Shown: positions 1-10,756 of the stretch, piece by piece
How the letters are laid out: each line of letters begins with the position of its first letter
How positions within the stretch are numbered: position 1 is the stretch's first letter
Source of the DNA: Combretum micranthum
Taxonomy: Eukaryota > Streptophyta > Magnoliopsida > Myrtales > Combretaceae
NCBI GenBank assembly: GCA_024138025.1
Contig: JAMXBD010000092.1
Location: 310,001 to 374,000, forward strand
Direction: 5' to 3'
DNA length: 64,000 bases
The notes under the pieces: model-generated
Told to the model about the DNA's origin: nothing
Database searches by the model: none
The model's input: only the letters and a program-made list of their open reading frames with translations
Translations under genes and position numbers: made by a program

Positions 1-480
1 AAGGAATCTGAACAAATGTTAAGGAATATGGTAGCAAGCTTATGTATCTTGTTAATCAAATCAGATTGCTTGGTGAAGAATTTCCAAACTAAAGAGTAGT
101 GGAAAAACTTCTTATGAGCTTATCCAAAAGGTATGAGTCAAAAATTTCTTCCCTTGAGATTGCTAAAGATCTATCAAAGATAACTTTTGTAGAATTGATC
201 AATGATTTTCAAGCGATAGATCAAAGAAGAACAATCAGGCAAGAAAGAACCAAACAAATAGTTGAAGGAGCTTGTCTAGCCAATACTTCATTTTTAAAAG
301 AAAAAGGAAGAATCCCTCAATGTAGCAATTGCAATAAGCTTGGTCATGATGAGAAAGATTGTTAACACAAAGGAAAATTTCATTATTTCAAGTGCAAAAG
401 GTTTAGACACCTACAAAAAGATTACAAAGTAAAAAAGAAGAACAAGCAAATATGGTGGAGATGGTTGAAGAAGAAACTCT
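1..480 (+). pseudogene. Ty1/copia gag fragment (UBN2-like domain plus CCHC knuckle), broken
   Basis: Remnant of a copia gag, the capsid/nucleocapsid protein that packages retrotransposon RNA. From about base 25 one frame reads like the copia gag core (LVNQIRLLGEEF). After a TAA at 90-92 the same frame continues with VVEKLLMSLSKRYESKISSL, typical of the UBN2 gag domain. A CCHC zinc knuckle (CSNCNKLGHDEKDC) ends at about 362 and is followed directly by TAA. A second, degenerate knuckle-like stretch follows to about 430. The open stretch 99-365 begins with GTG, so it is not a true start. A frameshift near base 24 and two stops make it non-functional. No protease, integrase or reverse transcriptase follows, so the element is internally deleted. 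The left part lies outside the window. Confidence 0.8.
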
Positions 481-639
481 ATTTTGAGTTAGTTGGTGAG
501 AAGTGCTCCAATTGAAGATTGATGAGAAAGTGCATCAATAAGATGGTGAGAAGTGTATCATATAGTGAAGAGAAGTCCTTCACATATTAGAAAAATTGGA
601 GAGATGTGCTTCATGAAGATTTCAGCTTTGCAACTTTGA

Positions 640-890
640 ATCAAGGGAGCATTTTGGAGAATGATTCAAAGATTGTCCATGGTTGTTAGCATGATCTTAT
701 CTTTCCATTTGTTGCTATCTTTTAGAGATATTAGTTTTTATTTGTTGTTAATTACTTAATTTGTTAAGATTGAGTTAGCTTACTTTTCGTAGCAGGAGTC
801 TACTTAAAGTCCAAGTGTTTTTGGTTTCTGTGAGTGGTGTAAACAAATATTCTTATGTTATTCAATAAAGAAATCCAATTGTCTTTGCCA
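640..890 (+). mobile_element. Probable copia 3' LTR fragment behind the gag remnant
   Basis: After the gag remnant comes a purine-rich AATCAAGGGAG tract (about 639-650), resembling a polypurine tract, followed by TTTTGGAGAATGATTCAAAG and about 230 bp of non-coding T-rich DNA ending near a possible polyadenylation stretch (ATTCAATAAAG, about 860-870). This order (gag, polypurine tract, LTR) is that of a copia element that lost its pol region. I see no second LTR copy in the window, so the boundaries are inferred only from layout. Confidence 0.35.
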
Positions 891-899
891 AAATAATAA

Positions 900-2584
900 A
901 CAAATTCCAATGTTCTTTTATAATTTCATTTAAAAAAAAACTCAACAAATAAAAAATTGTTCTTGGCCAGAAAAAAAAATAAATAAAAGATTGTTCTTTC
1001 TTGTGCCATATTTCATTAAGTAATTTGAAAAAAAAAAAACAAAAATATAAAATTAACAAACGTCATTTTCTATCACATACTTTCATTTCTCATTTGATCT
1101 AATCCTTCCTGTTGATGTCTTACGATTCTCTCCGTGAAACAATTGGAGGAATAGAGGAACTCTTTCTATAGTATTCATGATATATAAAAGTGAATTTTGC
1201 ATGAATAATTTTTTCCAATTGAAATAAAACAATATCCAAATTTGATTTAGGCACAACTAATATTTATGCTCTCCTTCATTTCAATCAAATTCAAATTCAT
1301 TAGTTAATTGAGGTAAATATTAAAAAATTATGATTAAACTCAACAAACTGTTAGAGTAGTTTTTAAGAAATTTGATTCAAGTGGCTTGTGAGTAAATTGA
1401 TTCATTCATACCCTCAGTACATGTATGGGTATATAAATAACAAGCTTGGTAAGAAGAAAAATTTTTAATAACAACCTTAGCTTTGTTTCAATCATGGAGT
1501 CACCGAAGAAACACGTAACAAAGAAAACTAGAAGCTCTTGTTGTTTTTCGATAATACTGATCAGGTTGACTCGAGAAAAGACGGCGACGGAGCTGACCAA
1601 CCACCAAAGGAGGCGAAGGACACAAATGGATCTACGAAGCAAGTTGACGAATAGAACAAGAGAGATATTACTCGGACTCTCTCTATGTCGTTTTCAACCG
1701 TAGGCCAATGTTAGGAAAATTTTCATTCGTGAAAGCTCATCGAAGTAAGACTTGCTTGCTTTCGGGGCTTTTTTTTTTTTTCCCTTTTTTTTTCTTATTT
1801 GGATTATCTGATTTTTGTCTGTATTTTATTTGTCTATATATTTTATTTATCTTATCTGAATTGGATCTATTTATGGATGCAATATGTGTTTTTTGTTTGT
1901 ATCTATTTTTTTTTATTATATTTGTTTAAAAACGAAAACTGAGATGCCAAAACGATCAACAAATAGACTGTAGAATAAAATCATAGACTCGTAATTCTCC
2001 AGATTTTCATTAACTCAATACTTGATGATTTCCCAATTAGACGATAATTTTTCACACAATATTGAGAAAAAAAAAATCACTTCCATTTTTTTCGCCATAT
2101 AAAATTTTCAAAATGTATGGTGTATATAAATATATATAAATAAGTGTAAAGTTTTGACTTTTCAATCTCACAATTGGTAGAAAGCTAATTTACAAGTAAA
2201 GGAATACTTCCAAGTTTTTGGGAAAAACATAAAATTTCCATAATTGTTAACATAAGTAATGAGAATCTCAAAATAATTTTAATAAATTGAATACTAAGTG
2301 CTAGTAATCAGCATCAGTCAACTCAGCCCGAAACCGCCAGGTCACGGATCTGGGTTGACATGACTTGGAATCAGTCCGGTTGCACATAGGTTATGTCGGG
2401 CTTATTCAATCTAGTGAGTCACAATTCAGGTCATGACCTGAACTTTATTTTTGTCGAATTTTTGGATTTGACACCATTGAAACAAAAAAAAATATAAAAA
2501 TAAAATAAAATAAAGGTATCAATCTCATAAATCTTATATCATCCCAAAAAACAGCCCGTGAACCTTTTTTTCCCCCTTTTCATC
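900..2584. other. AT-rich non-coding stretch with one small dubious ORF
   Basis: Long A and T runs and no coding signal for most of the stretch. Around 2310-2450 there are GC-richer words (GGTCACGGATCTGGGTTGAC) of a kind seen in degenerate plant MITEs, but I found no paired termini. The small open frame inside is listed separately. Confidence 0.5.
1494..1703 (+). CDS. Small basic hypothetical ORF behind a TATA-like box (dubious)
   Basis: The first ATG of this frame is at 1494; the longer open stretch to 1446 begins with TTG. It would encode about 69 residues, rich in Lys and Arg, ending LSLCRFQP. A TATA-like TATATAAATA lies about 60 bp upstream (1430-1439), a plausible spacing. Against it, another frame over 1531-1650 reads as an acidic, hydrophilic tail (DNTDQVDSRKDGDGADQPPK) ending in TAG, which looks at least as protein-like. 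The stretch could therefore be a fragment of an old gene in that other frame. I recognise no family. Confidence 0.15.
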   Translation: MESPKKHVTKKTRSSCCFSIILIRLTREKTATELTNHQRRRRTQMDLRSKLTNRTREILLGLSLCRFQP

Positions 2585-2609
2585 CTCTCTCTCTCTCTCT
2601 CTCTCTCTC
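2585..2609. repeat. (CT)n microsatellite
   Basis: About twelve uninterrupted CT units followed by CG. It sits about 120 bp before the possible hAT terminus at 2731. Confidence 0.9.
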
Positions 2610-2730
2610 GTCGGTCGCACATTTCAAGCACACCCTCACACCGGCACACGCATTACACTGACACACCCACACATTTCAAACACGCAAGTAAACTCACTAG
2701 AACCAACGAAACAGCCCAAATGGATCTCCT

Positions 2731-4058
2731 CAGGGACGGATCCACATGATAATTATAACAAAGAGAAATGGTTTTAACAATTTGTGAAATAGTACAGCAG
2801 TAAAATGTTCATATTATTCGCTGCAGGTCATTGGTTCGATTCCTGGTAGCATCCATCCATTTTGGCTATTTGATTTTGAATTTTAGCTGACTTACCGCAA
2901 AGCTATGCACCGAAGCCTATTCTACCTTTTTATTCTTTTAACTGTGCACCGAATCATACTCACACTACCTTTTATTTTTAAAATCTTTTAATAGGTTTCA
3001 TTTAGTTAGCAAGTGCACTTCTGATTTAATAATTACATGTTTTTGTTTTACTTTTTTAAAGCTTTAATAGGTTTTATTTATTTTACATTTGTTCTAGTTT
3101 TAATAGGTAGTTTCTATTCATTTAATGTTTGTTATAGTTTTTAATAGAAGGAGATGTAGATAGTTTTTTATACAATTAATTAATATTTTAATGACCACAA
3201 AAATTACTAAAAATATTACAAAAAAATGGAAATGTTATCGAGATAATTTTTTGTATTTTATATTACTAATAGCTTATTCGATATTGTTAATTTTTATGGA
3301 TCAATTTACTAGAGGCCAAGGGGCCTTAATCCCCTTTTTTTTTCTTGTTAATTTTGAGTTAGTTAGTGTTTTTAAAAGCTCAATGGGTTTCCTTATTGAA
3401 ACAATATAATTTTTAAAATTTTAATAATGAAATATCTCGAATATTATAAAAACAGGTGTTTGTTTTCAAACACTTTATTAAGCTAATTTTTCAAAAGTTT
3501 ACAAGATATCTTATAACTTTTATTACATGTACAATGTATTTTATAATATTTTATATCCTATTTTTTACATGCCTAATGAGAGCAATGTTACAGGTTCGAA
3601 ATTAGAAAATCCATCATGACTTGATGACCATTCGATGAGGAAAAATCATTTGGATATTTGATTTGGTGAAGGATTTCGATTCTCCAATTATTTTTTCTTT
3701 AGTAAAAAAGATGACATATAAATATACATAATTACCACGAACTTCCTTATACAAGTGATGAGTCTCTTCTTATCACTTCCAATAAAATAAACTTTCTATA
3801 TAGTATTTTAGTAAATTTCTAAACATACATAAAAAAAATAATATTTTATGTAATAAAAAATTCAGTAATTATTTTTCATGTATTATATTTTATACTTTTC
3901 TTTTTATATTGTTACATTTCATATAAACAAATAAATAGATCTCATAATATGTAATATAATTAAGAAAATTAAATGGATTCATAAAATGGATAAATCCAAC
4001 ATCGACTTAAGAAAGAAAAATTAGCCCCCTTAGTATTGCAATCCTGTGTCCGTCCCTG
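2731..4058. mobile_element. Possible non-autonomous hAT element, about 1.3 kb
   Basis: The left end reads CAGGGACGGATCCA and the right end, reverse-complemented, reads CAGGGACGGACACA: ten identical terminal bases and twelve of fourteen overall. CAGGGRCGG-type termini are common in plant hAT elements. The right subterminal part (AGCCCCCTTAGTATTGCAAT) also has the look of these element ends. There is no transposase inside. The flanking octamers GATCTCCT and TTAATCCC do not match, so the expected 8-bp duplication is absent. Either it has decayed or the two ends come from different insertions. Confidence 0.45.
2791..2846 (+). ncRNA. tRNA-like pol III A-box/B-box pair (SINE-like remnant)
   Basis: GGTTCGATTCC at 2833-2843 fits the internal B box of tRNA genes. 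About 40 bases upstream, AGTACAGCAGTAAAATG (2791-2807) resembles a weakened A box. The spacing is that of a tRNA or tRNA-derived SINE head. No acceptor stem or cloverleaf closes around it, so it is not a functional tRNA. It lies inside the possible hAT element. Confidence 0.35.
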
Positions 4059-7000
4059 TTAATCCCACTCCATAATATTTATTTTAACTCTTTTTCTCTT
4101 TCTTCTTCTCCTCTCCTTCTTCTTTCTCCTTATACTTCTCTCTCTCTTTTTGGCTAAGCCATTTGTTTTTCTTTTCTTTTTCAAACCTGCCTAACCCAGC
4201 GGGTTGGCCAATCGACAGCCATGAACCATCGACGACCCAGCCATGACGGGACATGATCGTACGAATGTGCCGTGCTAACGGTTCATGCCTGCCTGTAGCG
4301 GTTCCTGGCAGTCAACGGGTAAGCCCCGGACCATACCGACATCAAAATATTTGAATATGAAATTAAATACAGACGCATTTCGGTTATTTGCATATACTTC
4401 TTTAATTCGATAGTAATAACTTGCTCGATGGGACTCGTGTATTGAAAAACTAATGTCCAGTGACCTTAAACCAATCTCCAAAACTTTGGAAAAATGAAAA
4501 TTGTGTATTTGAGTTATTGACTTAAAACCTCAATTCTAGAGCCATAGGGTCAAGTCCAGGAGCCATTATTTTTACAAAGAAATAGACGCATAACATTAAA
4601 AAAAATTAAATAAAATAATAATAAATAAAGCAATGAAGGATATTCTATTCCTCAAGACTTTGGTGTTAATAAATTGATGTCCATGCATTACGGGCATGTT
4701 TGGATTGTTAAATTTTTATTTGTATCAGGTTTATATCGGTTCAATATTAGTATCGGTTCAATTTGATTTGTTTATAAATAAATTTATTGGTTTTTTATTT
4801 GTATTAAATCTGTATTGATTCAATATCTGTTTGACACCAAAACGATATCAAAACGATGAACCAAACAAACCATACAAACTTTCTCTTCCATCCTTGCTAC
4901 ACACGTACAGAAATGTCATCACATAATAATGAGTAAACTTTCAAATTAAGAAATCTTATATGAGATTACTTTTAACATTATAAATAAGAGCAACCTTTCC
5001 TTTACCTTCCTCTTGGAAATTGAAGGGAAAATCGACGACGACGAAGAAGACCTGAAGACTTTTGCACCCAGCAGTACAGCAAAGGAAGGATCATTTACAT
5101 TTCCCACGCCATATTCCTTGTTTACACGCTAGACTTCCTTTTCTCAATTAGAAACATAATTTTGTTACATCACCCACGGAATTTGTCTTTATGCTTTCCG
5201 TATTAATTCTCTTGCTGGGGAGGTAATAACTATACAAGGAAATTCCAAGACTGAAGTTTTGTCTATTCCACAGTTTCTTGTTTTCAACATAGTACGATTA
5301 AATAAATCGATGTGTGTGTGTATGTATATAGATTATTATAAGATAAGATAACCAAGGAGCACTTAACTTGATGATAAGATGATAAAGCAAATGTAAATAT
5401 AATTCCATAGACGTACTAGACAAAAATAATAATAACAATAAGAAGTGATGATGTTAACAATAATAACCTAGGATAACTTTCAATATATGACAACATATAA
5501 TTCAAACAAACATATATATAAATAAATTAATAAAAATATATAAATAATATAAAATCCCGACCATAAGGACGTGTATTCACCGGGATGTGGATCCCTTCGA
5601 ATCGTCCTTCCATAAATATTATAACCTTCACAATCATATTAATATATATATATGGATACGCGTTTGGGGAGTGCTTTCGTAGTTTCTGGTCACATTCTAT
5701 TGGCTGTAAATAAAACTAATAGTAAATGTGACCCATTCAACACTATACACCCATCAATAATAAAATTAAACATGAGAATCCAGATGTCCCCTATCCTATA
5801 GCAAGGAGAGTTTATAAGTTTTGACTTTTGTACCATTAGATTTAGTAAGGTGGTAAGAAATTGGAGAAAATATTTCTCTCGTCCAACCACAGCGAAACCA
5901 AGCATATAAAAGTAAATAATTTTGACCTTTTCTTGATTATCATAAATCACCGTATAGATCCAATCAGAAGAAACCTATGTAATTTCTTAAGAAGTTCTTG
6001 TATAGACCCAAAACAAAAGCTAATCCGATACCGTAAATTTCTTGAGAAATGTAATAAAAATTTGAAATTATAAAATGAATTAGAAATTTCTTCGCTTGAA
6101 CGATAACTAAAACTCACGTGATATATATCCCAAAAAGCCTAAATCATACAACACAAAAATTGAATAAACTCGAACCGTACCCGTGTATTGAATCGGTATC
6201 AAATGAAACTAGATCGTTTAAACTTCAAACACCAATTAAAAAATTTAGAAAAAAAAATTGAAGAGGCCTTAAACCATTAAAAATATATAATTTTATTTAA
6301 TATTCATTCATATAACCCTTAATACATAATATTTAAAGAAAATACCGTTAGTCATAAAACAAACTAATAATTAAGAATCAAGCAAATTAAATAATCTTAT
6401 TTTCTTTTTCATTTTTCCCCTTCCTCCAGCAAAATGCCGCCAGCCCCAAACATATATGTATATAGATATACACGCATTTTACTTGCAAGTTACTTCACTA
6501 AGGAGATAACATAGAGTGGGACCTACCTAGCTCAAGTCACTTATCTATTATACGTACCATTTTTTCAATTTATAACTTATAACTTTTATACATAATCTAC
6601 CATAACTAGAACTTTTTTAACTATTTGTAATTTTTAATAATTAATTTAAGAAAAGTTGGTATCTCTAACAAAAGTTTCCTACACATTCAAATATTAAAAA
6701 AAAAAAATGCATATGTGATTGATAAAAAATGTTGTGAACCAAATCATTATATAACATTTAAACATATAAATATATTACTTTTTTTTTACCGTATATTATC
6801 TTGAAAACATGGTTAAATTCAATCTTCTACTGAAACTAAAATATAATAGACAACAAATAGTATTAATCTCTATAGCAAATATGACTTGAACAAAATTTAA
6901 TAAAAAGTCCTAAAGTCCGTAATTAGTTTAGTAGATATAAAAGAAAAAACATCCTTGGGAGATAAAAAAGATTATAGTTTTTTCATATTTTCTTTCCTCT

Positions 7001-9510
7001 CCTCATCCCTTTAGTAATGTTTTTTATTTTTTTATTTTTAATTATAATACCGGTTTGTTGGATAACCATTAGGTTTGTTATATGATCTAAACCCAACCCT
7101 ATAACTCTACAGGGTTTTTATTATATATCCAAACCTGATCCTAAAACTCTATATGTTTTTAAAAGATCAGACAAATTGAAAATCTTATAACGGCCTATCC
7201 AGTTACATCCCTACTTACTCTAGCGCCCACACATGAATACTATCCCCACAGTTTCCCTTTCTTTATCGGATTATCATATTATTCTCTCTCCTCATGACCG
7301 AGTCCATATCGTCTATACACCGATATTGCCATCACAAATTCTCTTGTGAACTTTGTCTTTATATACTTCCTCAATCGCGTCAAAGCTTTCTCCTCTCATC
7401 CTTCTCTATCTTTTATTTCCATTTTACCAAATTCCACCAAGGGCCTTCAACCTCCAACAATATTGGAGAAACAAAAAGTAGCCACACCAAGTTCCAGCTA
7501 GTGAGAGGATTAAAGGCATCAAATCTCAATTAGATTAATCCTTCCAAGTAAGTTCCTAAGAGATACTTTGTAGAAATATACCATAATTATTAGCATGTCT
7601 TATATTCTTAGGAACTAGAATGATTAAGTATATTTTGTAAGTCCATGATAAAAAAGGCAAAATTAACAAATATTACCATTTTTCACCTTACAGAAAGAAT
7701 ACACTTAAATAAGACTTGTGATACACAGTTTTCTATGAAAATATAAATGAAATCTCTAAAATGTATCTCATACTATCAAGTTTTAGCTAAACAATTTTTA
7801 TAGCGAAAATCTCTACATAATACCTTAAATTTTCTAGTAAAAGTGATTATTGGAATTATAAATGATCATATAATTTAATAAATAGCTACTTTATAGAGTT
7901 ATATTTCAATAATCAGAAAAATAAATCATGAAAAGTTTAGGGTAAATGAAAACCTAAATACTTTATATAAAGATAGTTTTCATGTTAGACATATACTTCG
8001 AAAATATCAAGTAAAAGTATGTTGGAAATGGTTTTTGATATTATTATAGGCAAGGAAAACATTAAACCTTCTTTACCCCAAGTGAAAACCCGTTGTAGCA
8101 TAAAGGGTTTACTAAATATTTAATTGATAACATGAATGTTAAGGTTATAGAAAGTGTTAACTATTAAAAACAACTCAAGTAATGAAAATATTATATATAA
8201 AAACTTAAAACTAATATATTGAAACATATGGATATTTATTTAATTATTCTAATGAAGGAAAAATTGATAAACACAACAAATTAATTAAACTAAACACTAA
8301 AAGAAGCAATTGAGGGCTTCTAGATTGTTTGAATGAACTGCATTGACCAATGCTTCAAACACCCAAATGGGCATCATCATTAGAAAGTACTTGAATAATC
8401 CTATGAAATCAACTATTTATTTGCTGAAAACGGATTAAATATAGCAAAAACAAAATTTCACATGGTACTGTCAAATTTACACGAAAATTGCGAACTGATT
8501 TAAACTTTTTCAATACCTTGAAAGTTTCTTGTGATAAAAAAAAAAAAACACGACCAATGGGTTATGCTCAAAAAATCTTATGGAATCGACTATTCACTCA
8601 AAAAAAAAAATAAGAAACAAATAAATTATTGCAAAAAAAAAGATTTTGAGCAAAGTTGTCAAATTCATACAAATTTCACCAGCTGTTGCTATTTTATTCG
8701 AAATTTTGTTTAATAAAAGCAAAATCGTATTTTAATAGAACCCAAAAACCGTGTTGAATTAAGTCTAAAAATTTAACAGTAAAACAACAAAATACTAGAA
8801 CGACTATAGTATGATATATAAATTATATATCTTAGCTATTTCTTATAGGTTTTTCATATTTCTTACTAAAATTAGGTGACTTGAACTCCAATTTGGAGCT
8901 ACCATTCAATTACTACCACTTGTAAAGGCTATAGATAGATGAGTATATTATGATAGAATATGATATTGTTAATGTAAATTAAATGATTCATGTATAAGGT
9001 TGGAAAGTTTATGCCTGTGGTTGCTTGTGTTCGTTATTTATATTGAAAATACTATAAATTAATCAAAACATTAAGTATGGTGTTGCTTGATTATTTTAAT
9101 CTTTTCAAGTGTATGATATTTGCATGATCTCTAAATAAATAGACTTAATAACTATTGGCTTGACAATTAATAATTAAGCATGCATTACACGATTACATCG
9201 TAAAAGGCCATCACCACTACATAATAACACGAATAGGCCACACTGTCCAAGTGAACGGTGGACATAGAGGACCGAATTGGAGTAATCCTTGTGTGTACTA
9301 AGGGTCTTGTCATAGGGGAATGAGAACTAGGTCATCCTGGGGAGATGGCCTATCTCCTAAGGTCGCACTAGGTCTTGTTATGGATATCTTCCTTCAAGGA
9401 TGTTGTTATATGTCCATTATTTTCTATATATGAAAAGAAAAACTTGTTTGATCAAGCACATGTGATTCCCAAAGTGTTAGCGTTTCCAAGTGCTGATATG
9501 TGGATGTACC
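4059..9510. other. Long AT-rich intergenic DNA, no gene recognised
   Basis: Five kilobases without a convincing reading frame. Content: pyrimidine-rich tract at 4085-4160; a short stretch at 4690-4880 starting GGGCATGTTTGGATTG, a word common at plant MITE ends but without a clear partner; an acidic-looking short frame near 5015-5110; an (AT)n tract at about 5638-5653; many poly-A and poly-T runs. The open frames at 5690-6073, 7294-7533 and 8531-8713 are low-complexity and look accidental. Confidence 0.6.
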
Positions 9511-10110
9511 TAAGGCTACAAATGAGCTTAGCTATTCACGAGCTACTCAAGCTCAAATAGTAAACAAGCTAAGTTCGAGCCCGAAGTAAAGCTTGTTTAA
9601 CTAAATGAGCCAAGCTCAAGCTTTGATTGAGGCTCGTGAGTTAGCTCGTGAATAAGCTCATTTAGGCTTGTGAATAAGCTTGAGAGTGGGCTCTTAACAG
9701 GTTCATTAATAAGTTCATTAACAAATTTATGAATTTTTTTATGCATGATATATTATCTACAATTACTTAATGAAAAAAAAATTTCTATTTAATAATTATG
9801 TATATATATTAAAGCAACACTTATATATTATATTTTAGGTTTAAAAAAATGAAAAATAGGCTATCTAAATGAGTTGAACTTGAACTAAAATTCGAGACTC
9901 AATAAAAGCTTGTTAGGCTCGATAAAAAGCTCGGCTCGGCTCGAACTGGTTTTAAACGAGTTGAGCTCAAATCTCAATTTTAGGCTCGATAAAAAGCTTA
10001 GTTTGAGCTCGAGCTAGCTAAATTTTAAATGAGCCGAGTATGATCCTTTAAAAGCTCAACTCGGCTTGGCTTGGCTTGGTTTGGTTTGGTTTAACTCACT
10101 TGCAGCCTTA
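9511..10110. mobile_element. 600-bp non-autonomous hAT element (MITE) rich in GAGCTC-type words
   Basis: Left terminus TAAGGCTACAAATGAG and right terminus, reverse-complemented, TAAGGCTGCAAGTGAG match at 14 of 16 bases. The flanking octamers are GATGTACC (9503-9510) and TATGTACC (10111-10118), seven of eight identical, as expected for an old hAT 8-bp target duplication. The interior has no ORF and is dominated by alternating GAGCTC, AGCTCG, GGCTCG and TTGGTTTGG words in both orientations, so it can fold on itself. It ends about 650 bp upstream of the start of the receptor kinase and could affect its promoter; that is inference. Confidence 0.85.
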
Positions 10111-10756
10111 TATGTACCCCAACCCTTGATTAGAGGGTGAAAAATCAATCTAAATATGGTTACTAGTTGGCCATATTTATTTATTCATTTACTTGTCTAC
10201 ATTTTATATGTTTGTTTTAATAACTTGTTTGTCATTGCTTGAACAATATGAAACGAGGATATACTTTACTAAGTTAGATGTAGCTAATTCCCCAATAGTT
10301 TGTTTTTGCAGATAAGTTGTAAACTGGGAAGGGACAGGATCTGAGTGTAAAGTGCGCCAAGGATCAAGCTTTACAATATAGGTAGATGATTAGAAATTTC
10401 TAAAGAATAAACCTAGTTTATAATGTAGTCTTCTTTCTTAATTACACCTAGTTGATATTTTTGTTAAACCTAGGTTTACCTTATTTTGTTATTTGATAGA
10501 ATATTTGATTCTCTATGGTTCTTGTGATCTGCATAAATTTCTATATCTAAGAAATTATTTAATATAATGATAAGATAATTAAATAAAATCTTGTAAACTT
10601 TGACTTGTAAGGCGATCTTTATATTACTGTGTATACATATTATGACGATTTAGGAAAATTCAACCAGGCCCCTTAAGGATCGTGACACTTGTCTCCGAAG
10701 AGTGCTGAGTAAAAACCACATTGTACGACAGCAAACTCATTCGGAATTTGGGAAAT
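10111..10756. promoter_or_regulatory. Upstream region of the lectin receptor kinase
   Basis: About 650 bp between the hAT element and the kinase start codon. AT-rich with several weak TATA-like words (for example TATATTACT near 10620 and TATACATATTA near 10631). No single box stands out, and I see no known operator. The immediate leader contains GTGCTGAGT and an in-frame TTG codon at 10721 that is open to the gene but is not an ATG. Confidence 0.35.

Noticed and set aside
2833..2843. Functional tRNA gene
   Set aside because: Only the B box is good; no acceptor or anticodon stems can be drawn around it.
4690..4880. Small MITE starting GGGCATGTTTGGATTG
   Set aside because: The right-hand partner is too weak and no target duplication is visible.
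9190..9420. Gene or LTR fragment in the GC-richer stretch left of the 600-bp hAT element
   Set aside because: It shows vague resemblance to retrotransposon leader DNA, but no second copy, no motif and no frame.
10721..10756. Twelve extra N-terminal codons of the receptor kinase
   Set aside because: The codon at 10721 is TTG; the first ATG is at 10757 and is followed directly by a good signal peptide.
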